Part shown: positions 6,147-14,151 of the stretch, one piece after another | How the letters are laid out: the number at the start of each line of letters is the position of its first letter | How positions within the stretch are numbered: position 1 is the first letter of the stretch | Source: a virus | Strand: one strand, 5' to 3' | IMG/VR virus record: IMGVR_UViG_3300025120_000439 | Coordinates: 1 to 27,120 of that record | DNA length: 27,120 bases | The notes under the pieces: model-generated | Told to the model about the DNA's origin: nothing | The model's database searches: none | What the model saw: the letters and a program-made list of their open reading frames with translations, nothing else | Made by a program: the position numbers and the translations under genes

Positions 6147-6400
6147 TGGTAAATATCGCATCCCTTGGTGACGGCGTTGAGCCAACCTTTGACGAAATGT
6201 GCTTGGCGCATAAGCATGCAACCGCTGAGTTGTTCAACCAATCAAATCACCGATCAGGCTGGCAAGAAATCTATGATCAGTCGCAAGCTGTGCTGTTGGC
6301 AATCTTAGAGGAAGCCAGATCAAACGTTGTGAGAGGGAAAACCTTTACCCTCAAGCTGACGCCAAAAGGTTTGCAGATTGTGCCGCGCAAGGTTCATTAA
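6146..6400 (+). CDS. Small unknown protein (84 residues)
   Basis: The start at 6146 follows GGGGGAT and overlaps the upstream stop; a longer frame from 6116 lies within the preceding gene. The protein is soluble and helical (FDEMCLAHKHATAELF; YDQSQAVLLAILEEARSNV) and ends in a short beta stretch (KTFTLKLTPKGLQIVPRK). I recognise no family. It is the last plus-strand gene, and its stop codon overlaps the stop codon of the convergent late operon by a few bases, so no room exists for a terminator between the two transcripts. Confidence 0.6.
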   Translation: MVNIASLGDGVEPTFDEMCLAHKHATAELFNQSNHRSGWQEIYDQSQAVLLAILEEARSNVVRGKTFTLKLTPKGLQIVPRKVH

Positions 6401-6564
6401 TATTTGCGCCCTTTGCCTATGATTGATTTCTTTGCGGTCTTTGCGCTGTCTTTGAAATCCTTGGCACTGGGCGCACCCTTAGATCCAGCCTTGCGCATTT
6501 TTTCGCCTGACCCGCCTGCGATACGTTTGCGCTTTTTGTTTATGTTCTCATAGAGTCCGGGCAT
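6397..6564 (-). CDS. Small very basic phage protein (55 residues)
   Basis: Translation from the ATG at 6564 gives a 55-residue protein opening MPGLYENINKKRKRIAGG, then a GEKMRK motif and a Lys-rich C-terminus ending KGRKY. Small proteins of this type (MPGLYxNIxxKRxRI... GSGEKMRxxG) are, from memory, recurrent in marine podoviruses and myoviruses, often near terminase, portal or lysis genes, with unknown function. The basic charge suggests nucleic-acid or virion-DNA contact. It is the last gene of the leftward late operon and its stop overlaps that of the plus-strand gene at 6146-6400. Confidence 0.75.
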   Translation of the reverse strand: MPGLYENINKKRKRIAGGSGEKMRKAGSKGAPSAKDFKDSAKTAKKSIIGKGRKY

Positions 6565-6568
6565 TGCT

Positions 6569-6769
6569 TTATCCTTTTGCTTTGTTTCGTTTGCTGATTG
6601 CTTTTGATTTGCGCTTGGCTTCAGCCTTTGACGAGGCTCCCCAATCGCGCAGGGATGACAGCAGTGGCGTTGCCTTACCGTCCTTGTATTCTGGCCCCGG
6701 CATGTTACCCATGCGCGCCAGAAAGCTTGCTCGTCTGGGGTTGTCGCCAGACTTAACGGGTCTACCCAT
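6569..6769 (-). CDS. Small basic conserved phage protein (66 residues)
   Basis: The protein opens MGRPVKSGDNPRRASFLARM, continues with GNMPGPEYKDGKATPLLSSL and WGASSKAEA, and ends in a Lys/Arg-rich tail. Proteins with this SGDNPRRxSFLARM...GPExxxGKPT pattern are recurrent in marine phages and of unknown role. The ATG overlaps the muramidase stop (TAATG), and the next small basic gene starts 4 nt past its end, so both are translated as a cassette after lysis. No enzyme motif or membrane segment is present. Confidence 0.8.
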   Translation of the reverse strand: MGRPVKSGDNPRRASFLARMGNMPGPEYKDGKATPLLSSLRDWGASSKAEAKRKSKAISKRNKAKG

Positions 6770-7284
6770 TAGTAATCGCCAAGCATATCTAGCGCCTGAT
6801 CGCGGGTTTCGTCATTGCGCCGGGTCCAGCCTTTTATAAACATTGGCTTGCCTAGATCATTGTAAAACTTCTGGCGCACCTCGTGCATCTGCCCTACTAA
6901 TTTTTCAGCGTTTTGATCCGCAACAGCCTTCAGCGTCATTGGCCCTATTGCACCATCTTGCTTGGCCGCTACGCATTTCTGCAACATCTTGGCGGCTCTG
7001 CTTGGGCCTGAGTTTACGGCCACATCAACAACGCACCAATCAACGCCAGCCGGCAGATCATCACCGCGCACCTTGTCGAAATACCATTTCTTGTATAGCG
7101 GCTTAACATCGTCTTTGGTGAGCGACCTCATATCTGCCTCAGTAGCATCGCGCTTGATCCAATCGGCCCAGACCTTGCGTGTGACGCCAAGGTTGGTCAT
7201 GCCGCCCGGATCATCGGGATGATCTACGAAACCGCCCTCATGTTTAATGATCCACTCGAAAATTTGATCCCAAGATTGTTTCAT
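6769..7284 (-). CDS. GH108-type N-acetylmuramidase (endolysin)
   Basis: This 171-residue protein has the glycoside hydrolase 108 start: FEWIIKHEGGFVDHPDDPGG, with the catalytic Glu in HEGG (E16), then TNLGVT. VDVAVNSGPSRAAKMLQ (about 88-104) and DGAIGPMTLKAV (about 112-123) lead into the peptidoglycan-binding-3 type C-terminal half. It cuts the glycan strands of the host cell wall at the end of infection. There is no signal peptide, so export relies on the holin encoded just upstream. Its length is normal for the family. Confidence 0.9.
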   Translation of the reverse strand: MKQSWDQIFEWIIKHEGGFVDHPDDPGGMTNLGVTRKVWADWIKRDATEADMRSLTKDDVKPLYKKWYFDKVRGDDLPAGVDWCVVDVAVNSGPSRAAKMLQKCVAAKQDGAIGPMTLKAVADQNAEKLVGQMHEVRQKFYNDLGKPMFIKGWTRRNDETRDQALDMLGDY

Positions 7285-7658
7285 TAGCTTACCTTTTTAA
7301 CCTTTTCAAAACTACGCATTCCTGCCAAACCCAGCATGCCTGTCAGCACCGGCATCATGACGGCCATATCTGCTTGTGGGATGTTGACGCCAAACCCGGC
7401 GGCGATTGGTGAGACCAGAAAGTTGACCGCTAGACCGATCACACAGACGTAACCGCATAAGGGTCGCCAGCTTGATTGAAACCAATTGCCAGCGGCCTCA
7501 ACCTTGTTAACCTCAAGCTGCGCTAGTGTTTGCTCATGCGCCATCCTATCGCCCATTGTGGCAATCTCATGCGCCAGCCGTGCGGCCTCGCCTTTGTCGG
7601 GTATAACCTTATCAAGCAAGCCGGTGACGGGGCCAATCAAAGCGTTGAGTATGCTCAT
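7284..7658 (-). CDS. Holin of the GTA 3TM type
   Basis: In this 124-residue protein an amphipathic N-terminal part (about 1-58) is followed by the family signature GNWFQSSWRPLCGYVC, a membrane segment (about 70-85), a second hydrophobic stretch around 95-115, and a short basic tail. This matches the 3TM holins of gene transfer agents and alphaproteobacterial phages. It should permeabilise the inner membrane to release the muramidase. Its ATG and the next gene's stop are adjacent, and it lies directly upstream of the endolysin in transcription order. Confidence 0.85.
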   Translation of the reverse strand: MSILNALIGPVTGLLDKVIPDKGEAARLAHEIATMGDRMAHEQTLAQLEVNKVEAAGNWFQSSWRPLCGYVCVIGLAVNFLVSPIAAGFGVNIPQADMAVMMPVLTGMLGLAGMRSFEKVKKVS

Positions 7659-7849
7659 TTCTCAGACCCTAGCCATACTGCAAAAGCCCCTGTCATTGAC
7701 CCAGAACAGATAGAAATCATTGCGCTTTGCTGTGTAGACAGGTCATCTAAAGACATGCCCCATTCAATCACGCGGATATACATGACAGTCATTACGAACA
7801 TCATGAGCCGGGGCATGATTTTGTATTCTAGTATTTTTTCAAAACCCAT
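7655..7849 (-). CDS. Small two-segment membrane protein, holin-like
   Basis: This 64-residue protein has two predicted membrane segments: about 12-30 (PRLMMFVMTVMYIRVIEWG) and about 43-60 (AMISICSGSMTGAFAVWLG). The DLSTQQSA linker between them is polar. The size and topology suit a class II holin or an antiholin. It overlaps the 3TM holin gene by 4 nt, so two holin-type proteins would be made from one cassette. Confidence 0.7.
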   Translation of the reverse strand: MGFEKILEYKIMPRLMMFVMTVMYIRVIEWGMSLDDLSTQQSAMISICSGSMTGAFAVWLGSEK

Positions 7850-8096
7850 CTGATAGTCCTTTCAGTATGTCTTTTAAGCTGACCTTTGCTTTGGAGTTGG
7901 GCATATACAGGCATTCAAATTGCTTGGGGCATTCGCGGAAACTGAGCGTAGGGTAGTGATATCCCAAGGTGCCGTTCTTGCCCGAATATAGGCAGACAAG
8001 CTCATCGCCGTTTCTCACGTATTTCCAAAGATTACAGGTGATATACTCAGGATTCAGCAAAGATGACGCTAAAATCAGGGGTAAGATTGTGTTCAC
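7839..8096 (-). CDS. Small secreted Cys-containing protein
   Basis: This 85-residue protein starts MNTILPLILASSLLNPEYITC, which looks like a short signal peptide with possible cleavage near residues 11-14. The mature part has four cysteines (TCNL, VCLY, ECPK, ECLY), consistent with two disulphides in the periplasm, and aromatic stretches such as GTLGYHYPTLSF. No lipobox is convincing. Given its place among lysis genes it could act at the outer membrane (spanin-like) or in the periplasm; no family is recognised with confidence. Confidence 0.65.
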   Translation of the reverse strand: MNTILPLILASSLLNPEYITCNLWKYVRNGDELVCLYSGKNGTLGYHYPTLSFRECPKQFECLYMPNSKAKVSLKDILKGLSDGF

Positions 8097-8566
8097 GTTA
8101 CTGACGCAACTAAGTATATGCCGCCAAAAAGTACGCCAAATATCATCACGGTAAGCGTAAGTATTGCCATGTTGTTTTTGATCTGCCGCCTAGATTCATC
8201 CTTGGCATGCTCTTGGTCAGCCCGTTCTTTGCGAATAGACCGCCGCATTTCAAGCATTTCGTCATATGTTCCCCAGCCAAAACGCATATTAATCATGGCG
8301 GCTATTTCCACTTCGCGCTCCTTTAATGTTTTTTGGTGAATGAGTATTTGAAGCGCTTCTTCTTCAATGCTCTGCCCCTGAGTGGCACGTTCAAAAAAGG
8401 TGGGGTTTTTGCGCTGCGCTTGCGCTCTGTTAATATCAGCACAAGCGCCGTACCACGACCCCAATTGCTTAGATATGCCCTCTAATTCTTTGGCATGTCC
8501 GATAACTTTTTTAATGCTGGTATAGGCAGTTGACGCAATAGCAAAAGCAGAGACAGGATCAATCAT
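8093..8566 (-). CDS. Conserved marine-phage protein with C-terminal membrane anchor
   Basis: This 157-residue protein opens MIDPVSAFAIASTAYTSIKK, followed by a long charged helical region (about 60-130, including EEEALQILIHQKTLKEREVE and RRSIRKERADQEHAKDE) and one membrane segment near the end (about 132-153). Proteins with this MIDPVxAFAxAxxAxxxIKK start are, from memory, frequent next to tail-fibre and lysis genes in marine podoviruses. A coiled coil with a tail anchor could be a spanin-like or holin-regulating protein, but the role is unknown. GAGG lies 5 nt before the ATG. Confidence 0.7.
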   Translation of the reverse strand: MIDPVSAFAIASTAYTSIKKVIGHAKELEGISKQLGSWYGACADINRAQAQRKNPTFFERATQGQSIEEEALQILIHQKTLKEREVEIAAMINMRFGWGTYDEMLEMRRSIRKERADQEHAKDESRRQIKNNMAILTLTVMIFGVLFGGIYLVASVT

Positions 8567-8606
8567 GCCAGCCTCACTGTAAATTTTAGGGGGGGGTGTT
8601 TAGGCG

Positions 8607-8801
8607 TTAGCCCATGCGTGTTAGGATCGTCAACAGCATAACGATTGATGCGCCAGAGGTGCAAATCAGCACGGCCTCCAAGCGCTTAACTCTGTTGAAC
8701 AGGTCACGGAAATTGACCTTTGCTTCTGTACGCAACTCAACAATTTGCAGTTGCATTTCATCGATGCGCTGGTGAGCGCTGCTGACTGTTCGCTTATCCA
8801 T
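8607..8801 (-). CDS. XhlA-like small coiled-coil membrane protein
   Basis: This 64-residue protein has an N-terminal amphipathic coiled coil (HQRIDEMQLQIVELRTEAKV...LFNRVKRLEA) followed by one hydrophobic segment (VLICTSGASIVMLLTILTRM, about 44-63). This is the plan of XhlA/hemolysin-type lysis proteins that cooperate with a holin. The ATG overlaps the stop of the tail chaperone gene. Eight Gs (plus strand 8589-8596) lie just downstream, outside the gene. Confidence 0.65.
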   Translation of the reverse strand: MDKRTVSSAHQRIDEMQLQIVELRTEAKVNFRDLFNRVKRLEAVLICTSGASIVMLLTILTRMG

Positions 8802-9058
8802 TAGCTTGGCTTAACTGGCCAAGAAATGTCATCTGGAAAGCCATCTTGTTCGGGCACTCCGCGCAACAAATTTCGGTATTGCTGTTGGGCAGAAGTTATT
8901 GTGCGATCTGACACCGCCCACCAATCCGTTTGGGATAGCAATAAGTCACGTCGCTCCCGTGCGTAAGCCTCAAGCAAAACGGTGGGCGTTGCCGCTTCAT
9001 GCTCTTCAATCTCCTGCGCGGTCATATCAACACTAACATTGTTTACTAATTTTTTCAT
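8801..9058 (-). CDS. Tail-fibre assembly chaperone-like protein
   Basis: This 85-residue protein has a C-terminal half with the pattern RDLLLSQTDWWAVSDRT...YRNLLRGVPEQDGFPDDISWP, typical of the short phage tail-assembly or fibre chaperones encoded directly after tail-fibre genes. It would assist folding or trimerisation of the fibre and is probably not in the virion. It starts 1 nt after the fibre stop. The assignment rests on the WWxxSDR and PEQxGFPxxxxWP motifs and on position. Confidence 0.7.
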   Translation of the reverse strand: MKKLVNNVSVDMTAQEIEEHEAATPTVLLEAYARERRDLLLSQTDWWAVSDRTITSAQQQYRNLLRGVPEQDGFPDDISWPVKPS

Positions 9059-9059
9059 A

Positions 9060-11639
9060 TTATGCGTCCTTTAGTCCATAGAGTGCGAATTTGCCCGCAG
9101 CAAAAGTTGTCGTGGAAGGCTTGACTATCATATATGTCATGTTGCCACTTGTGTTTGGCGCAATGGCACGGATTCTAGGCGAGGCAGAAGAGTTAGTGCC
9201 GGTAACAAAATAAGCATTGAGATCCACTGGGCTATTAGTTCGTCCACCAATTACTCCAGAAAATCCAAACCTTGTGTCGGTGGTCGGGGTGGTGCCTGAG
9301 AGCATGGTAGTGTTATATGCCCATTCCGAGACTGTTGCGATACTACTAGCGCTCTCTACCCCTTGTTGATACTTAAGGCTCATTCTGTTAGTGCCAATAG
9401 AACTACTGTTGTATGCACCATTATAAAAAACGAAATACAAACAATACTGGTTTGAAGGGGCCGCACTAAAAGCACAATCATGTGCAAATATATAATAACT
9501 ACCATAAGAGGAACTGCTTAAATCAAATTCAACTTGCGCTGTAGCACTGCTAACTGTTTGTGTACTAATATGTACATAGTCAGATGAACCGCCCCCACCA
9601 CTAGCCGCCCAAGTTAAACCGCCTGTATTTCCGCTTTGTGCCGACAAAAAATATCCATTAGTTGGACTATTGCTCACTTGCAATTTGCTTTCATTGATTG
9701 CTTCGCCAGCAATTTTTGCTTGCGTGACATTTGCATCTGCTATGTGTGCGGTGTCTATTGAGCCATCGACGTACTGGGCAGAGTCAATGCTATTTGCCGC
9801 CATTTTCGCAACAGTAATCTGACTATCTGCAAGGTGGGCCGTATCAATACTGCCATCAACATACTGTTCACTGTCCACAGAATTATCAGCCAGTTTAGCA
9901 TTTGTAACAGCGTCAGCATTTATTTTTGCTGTCGTGACTGCGTTGTCGGCAATTTTAGCTGTAGTGACCGCACCATCTGCCACCGATTGCGCGACCCAAT
10001 CCAGATTGCCAGAGCCATCAGTTTTTAAAACTTCATTGGCAGAGCCATCGGTGTTTGGTAGAGTTAAAGTATAACTTGCGGCTGCGCTATGAGGTGGCCC
10101 TTTTATTGTAATGCCGTGCGAGTTTTGTTCGCAGTTAAGCACAAACTGACCAGCGCCCTTGGTTGCATTGCCCTTAAAAGTAACCTTGCCAGAACCATTT
10201 GGATCAAGTTCAATAGCCCCATTTGAGGTTGAAACAATATCTTTCCCGTTTACATCAAGATTGCCGCCGAGCTTCGGAGATAAATCAGCGACTAGACCAG
10301 CAGTTACGCCGCTTAGTTGGCTGGTAAGCGCAACCGTTCCGTCAAGGTCGGGCAATGTGATTGTCCGTTCGTCGTTGCTTTCGCCTCCAGATTTTACTGA
10401 GATTGACCCGAAATAGCCACCATTCACTGAGTTTTCAAACTTCAAAGAATTGCCAACCTCAACATTACCGGCGAATGTTGCAGTGCTGCCGCTTGTCAAA
10501 TTTGCGCTGTTTGTCAAAGTTAAAATTACGCCGCCAGATATGCCCGAATTATTAACTATCTGCAACGTTTTTGCTGGATCGTTTTTAGCAAAAAACCCCC
10601 AATCATCACCATCATCATCGCTATTATCTGCGATTAGAAAAAAGTTACCGTCTTGTCCGTTGCCCCCTTTGACGGTAAGCGCAGGAATTTCAACGCTGCT
10701 AGAGCCAGCGATTGCAGCCATAGCCGTAACGTTTGCAGATGTGCCGAGAACACCCATTGCCGTGACGTTTGCAGACGTTCCAAGCCGCCCTATTTCTGTG
10801 GCTTTGCCAGCAACGGCAATAACGTCAGAACTTGTTGCCCAATACTTTGCAGAAAAATTACTGCCGTCTACTGTAGCGTCTGTTTTGATTGCCCATTGAG
10901 ATGCTAGTACAGCAGACGCCGCCGCTTCACTGGCTTTTGTGGCGGCTGTGCTGGCGCTTGTGGTCGCGCTGGCGGCGTCAACAATCAACGCCCATTTAGC
11001 TGCGTCCGTGTTTGTTGTAAGAGGCTGAGATCCCGAGCTTGTGTGCGCAGTGACCGCTATGAAGATATTATTAGTGCTGGTGTCTTTGACCAGATCCCGC
11101 ACCGCATATACTGTGCTTGCCGCCCAATTGCCACGATACGTGCCAAGTTCTTGAGAGATTTGTAAGTTGCCAGAGCTATCAAATGCAAACACTTTGTTGG
11201 CTCGGTCAGTTGCGCTGACGGTAAATTCAGTTGTGGTAATTGTGTTGGCTTTTGACGCCTTAATTGACCGTCCGATTTCCTCTTCATGCGTTTGCACCAT
11301 GAACGTGAGCTTGTCTAAACTCGCCTCTAAGTTTCCCGCTGGGAAAGGATCGTTTGGCACTAAATCCAAGCCTTGCAAGTTGGGCTGCACTCGAAGGATT
11401 GTGAGGGTGGTGCCGCTGGCTGGCGCTGTTCCCATCGTGACATTGCCGCCAGATGCTTCACCGACTCCGCTGACTGTGTAATTGGTTGTAAGGCTTTGCG
11501 TTGTTTCAGTGCCAGTTGCAGTTACCCGCAAGATTACCAGCAGGTCAGTCTGTGCAAAGATTTTAAAATTGTATGCGAAAACGGTTGTTGAGCCGTCACC
11601 GTTGAAAGTAACTTTTTGGTTGGTGGATGTGACGGTCAT
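9060..11639 (-). CDS. Tail fibre with T7-type N-terminal domain
   Basis: In this 859-residue protein the N-terminal ~155 residues (starting MTVTSTNQKVTFNGDGSTTV, including LDKLTFMVQTHEEEIGRSIK) match the T7 gp17 virion-attachment domain. The middle is low-complexity and Ala/Thr/Ser-rich with repeats: LGTSANVTAM appears twice around 10725-10790, and a 29-residue unit (SVDSEQYVDGSIDTAHLADS and a near copy) covers about 585-643, within a longer series of TTAKIAD-like units (from about 552). Such repeats form trimeric shafts. The last ~170 residues, ending AGKFALYGLKDA, form a probable receptor-binding tip. It sets host range by binding a cell-surface ligand. Confidence 0.9.
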   Translation of the reverse strand: MTVTSTNQKVTFNGDGSTTVFAYNFKIFAQTDLLVILRVTATGTETTQSLTTNYTVSGVGEASGGNVTMGTAPASGTTLTILRVQPNLQGLDLVPNDPFPAGNLEASLDKLTFMVQTHEEEIGRSIKASKANTITTTEFTVSATDRANKVFAFDSSGNLQISQELGTYRGNWAASTVYAVRDLVKDTSTNNIFIAVTAHTSSGSQPLTTNTDAAKWALIVDAASATTSASTAATKASEAAASAVLASQWAIKTDATVDGSNFSAKYWATSSDVIAVAGKATEIGRLGTSANVTAMGVLGTSANVTAMAAIAGSSSVEIPALTVKGGNGQDGNFFLIADNSDDDGDDWGFFAKNDPAKTLQIVNNSGISGGVILTLTNSANLTSGSTATFAGNVEVGNSLKFENSVNGGYFGSISVKSGGESNDERTITLPDLDGTVALTSQLSGVTAGLVADLSPKLGGNLDVNGKDIVSTSNGAIELDPNGSGKVTFKGNATKGAGQFVLNCEQNSHGITIKGPPHSAAASYTLTLPNTDGSANEVLKTDGSGNLDWVAQSVADGAVTTAKIADNAVTTAKINADAVTNAKLADNSVDSEQYVDGSIDTAHLADSQITVAKMAANSIDSAQYVDGSIDTAHIADANVTQAKIAGEAINESKLQVSNSPTNGYFLSAQSGNTGGLTWAASGGGGSSDYVHISTQTVSSATAQVEFDLSSSSYGSYYIFAHDCAFSAAPSNQYCLYFVFYNGAYNSSSIGTNRMSLKYQQGVESASSIATVSEWAYNTTMLSGTTPTTDTRFGFSGVIGGRTNSPVDLNAYFVTGTNSSASPRIRAIAPNTSGNMTYMIVKPSTTTFAAGKFALYGLKDA

Positions 11640-11640
11640 G

Positions 11641-14151
11641 TTATTTCCCTATGTTTAGCAGGTTGGAAAGGTTGGCGTTGCTTAAATCTGGCTCTCTGGA
11701 AGGTTCAATGTCGCCCGGTCCCCACCAGTATTTTTGCCCATACTCGCGTCGATATTTTGTTTCTTCACGGCGCATTTTCTGCATTGCTTTTGGATCACTC
11801 ATCATCTGCAATCGATCCCAAATTATTCGTTCAAGGCCAAGTCGTGCGTACCAAATGCTGCTTCCCGGCGTGTACCTTTCGCCAAACTTTATAAGTTCAG
11901 ACGCAGCCTTGGTATCATCGCCAGCTATAGCCTCGACAAGATTTCCAATCGTTAGGTTTTTGACATCATTTGCAAAGCCAACAACAGGGCCAGCAATAGT
12001 TTCGCCAAGTCCTCGATCAAAACGATTTAGGTCAGAGAATAGAAAATCTCCGTACACACCTAAGCCGCCGCCTTGCAAAAATGCTGCTGCCCAAAACTCA
12101 CCAGTTTCATCGTCCATTGGTCTGGGATCACGGCCCTTGCTCATTTCCTTTAGCTGCAAAGCAAGCGCACCCATGAGCGTTGCGCTGATAATTAAATCAG
12201 CAAGATATGTGCCTTTGCCCAAAGCGGTGGGCTGTTCAGCCATACGCATGCCGTGGCTATTAATTAAGCTGACGCCGAACCCCTTATACATGGCAAAGGA
12301 TCTTGTCAGTTCACCGACAGCCGTTCCCGGTCTTGTCCCGCCTGTAAGCATAGTGCGGCTAACTACGCCAGTTGACGGCGTTGAAAAGTTTGTTTCTGTG
12401 TTTACCATTTCAAGTAAACGAGTAGCTATGCTTTCGGCCTCTAAAGGCCCAACATCGTTTCGCGCCATAATGTCAGCAGGCCGCAAGAATTTAGCGCCCT
12501 TGTGGTCATATGGCGTTGTTGTCCTAATGACGTTCCAAGCACTTTCATCAACTTGGTATCTTTCAAGCATTGCTGTAAATTTTGGGTTTTCAACTTTCAA
12601 CTCAGAAAACGTGCGCTTTGAGTTTGACGCTAGAAATCCAAACGTTTCCATTCCAAACGCCCACCGACCTGCTGCTGTCATTGGGGATAGCAGTGACGCT
12701 TTCATAACAAAGTCAGAAACTCGCCGCGTTACTTCTGGACCTGATATATCGCCAACATAACGCATTTGACCGCTTGCTAGCGAAGTCCAGCCCTCAGCAA
12801 TTAGGCCAAGTCTGATTGCAAGCTCACCCTTTTCTTTTGCGTCAAGTGGCGACAGCATTTTTAAATAGCTTGTCAGAGTATTTGCTACAGGCAATCCGTT
12901 AAACTGCCTTGCCATACGCTGAAAGTTCACGTCTGTTATGGCGCTAATAGATGCCGCACCAAGTTGTGCCGATTGCAAAACCTGCCTTATTCCTGCAAAT
13001 GTATGCGCCCAGAAAGCATTGACCGGCTCATTATTCTTGCCAGTTACCGCGCTGTAATAATTATCAATTTGACTATCAGCACCTTGGATAGCCTTTGTTG
13101 CGGCTTCGTCGCCTTCTGCATTTTTTACCAAAGTTTGTTTTAAAAACGTAACTGTTGACGCTGGGTTAGGCCCAAGGATTTCCATCAATGCAATGTCACG
13201 GGACATATTGCTGACGTGCGTAATCATTGCGTCAAAGGGGTTAGCTTTGCCGAACTTCTTTTGGTATTCAATCCAACCTGTTGCGTTTTCAAAAATCAAA
13301 AACCTATGGTCTTGATTGCGATTAGCCAAAGACTTTCCAGCGCCCACACCGCTAGGCTTTAATTTATTAACGCCGTTTGTAGTGATGGTTTTGTAAGCGT
13401 TTGCTATTAAACGGTCAAAAGTTGCATCGTTAAACGGCAAGCCTGTTTGCGCGTCTAGCATTTTTGATCTGTCTAATCTGCGAACAATAAACTCACGCCA
13501 AGCATCAAACCCGGCCTTGGTAATTTCGCTGGCCTCGTGCGTTTGGGCCATGCCCCAATTCTCTAACTTTGATATTGCACCGCCAGCACGGTTAAATCTT
13601 TTGCGCAGCATTTCAGCGGCGGCACTCCAACCTTGTGCCAGTTCTTTTGCGCTGGCGTCACCAGTAACCTCGCCAAAAGCTTCACGCACAAGATTATCAA
13701 GCTTGGCTTTTTGACGAACCACACCAAAAACATTTCGGTTAAAGGTGCCGATAACCCTATTCATTTCGCCAAAAGCAAACCCCTTGATTGCTTCCTCGCG
13801 TTGGGCAACGCTGGCAAAGCCAGCAGGTCTATCTTGGGCGAACAAGGCTATAGCAGCGTTCTTTTGGTTAGGCTTGCCGCGCCAATCTTTGTAGTTCTCA
13901 ATGTTAGTTTTTATTTGATTCCATGTGCGTAACTGCATTGCTTTTTGACGTTTGCGCTGCATTGTTTTCTTGCGAAGCGCGTCAAACGTATCAGCCCCAG
14001 CTTGCGCTTGTGCGGCGGCAGTATTCATCTTGCCTTTGTATTCAGCCTCTAAATTATCAAATAAATCTGTCGCATACTTTGCTTGATCGTCAGTCAAAAC
14101 GCCTTCAGCTTTGGCGTCCTCAATACAGTTGCGAAAGCTCATATTGGGCAC
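11641..14151 (-). CDS. Internal virion/ejection protein (T7 gp16-position)
   Basis: This 836-residue, largely helical protein has a charged N-terminal half and hydrophobic stretches in the C-terminal half (about 630-660, LADLIISATLMGALALQL; GGGLGVYGDFLFSD). It ends with a Trp/Tyr-rich segment (YGQKYWWGPGDIEPS) followed by SNANLSNLLNIGK. Position directly before the fibre gene and large size match the ejection proteins that leave the capsid to form a DNA conduit across the envelope. I see no lytic transglycosylase motif of the T7 gp16 kind. It overlaps the preceding gene by 13 nt. Family assignment is by synteny and general character. Confidence 0.72.
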   Translation of the reverse strand: MPNMSFRNCIEDAKAEGVLTDDQAKYATDLFDNLEAEYKGKMNTAAAQAQAGADTFDALRKKTMQRKRQKAMQLRTWNQIKTNIENYKDWRGKPNQKNAAIALFAQDRPAGFASVAQREEAIKGFAFGEMNRVIGTFNRNVFGVVRQKAKLDNLVREAFGEVTGDASAKELAQGWSAAAEMLRKRFNRAGGAISKLENWGMAQTHEASEITKAGFDAWREFIVRRLDRSKMLDAQTGLPFNDATFDRLIANAYKTITTNGVNKLKPSGVGAGKSLANRNQDHRFLIFENATGWIEYQKKFGKANPFDAMITHVSNMSRDIALMEILGPNPASTVTFLKQTLVKNAEGDEAATKAIQGADSQIDNYYSAVTGKNNEPVNAFWAHTFAGIRQVLQSAQLGAASISAITDVNFQRMARQFNGLPVANTLTSYLKMLSPLDAKEKGELAIRLGLIAEGWTSLASGQMRYVGDISGPEVTRRVSDFVMKASLLSPMTAAGRWAFGMETFGFLASNSKRTFSELKVENPKFTAMLERYQVDESAWNVIRTTTPYDHKGAKFLRPADIMARNDVGPLEAESIATRLLEMVNTETNFSTPSTGVVSRTMLTGGTRPGTAVGELTRSFAMYKGFGVSLINSHGMRMAEQPTALGKGTYLADLIISATLMGALALQLKEMSKGRDPRPMDDETGEFWAAAFLQGGGLGVYGDFLFSDLNRFDRGLGETIAGPVVGFANDVKNLTIGNLVEAIAGDDTKAASELIKFGERYTPGSSIWYARLGLERIIWDRLQMMSDPKAMQKMRREETKYRREYGQKYWWGPGDIEPSREPDLSNANLSNLLNIGK

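Noticed and set aside
8589-8596. Eight-G run as a phase-variation site
   Set aside because: It lies between two genes, not in a reading frame or in a clear promoter spacer, so length change has no evident effect.
10450-10899. Plus-strand open frame of 149 codons within the fibre gene
   Set aside because: It is a shadow of the Ala/Thr/Val-rich fibre repeats on the minus strand, with no independent support.
11651-12760. Long plus-strand open frame (369 codons)
   Set aside because: It lies entirely antisense to the ejection protein at 11641-14151, has no ribosome site of note and a Ser/Pro/Arg-rich composition typical of a reverse-strand shadow.
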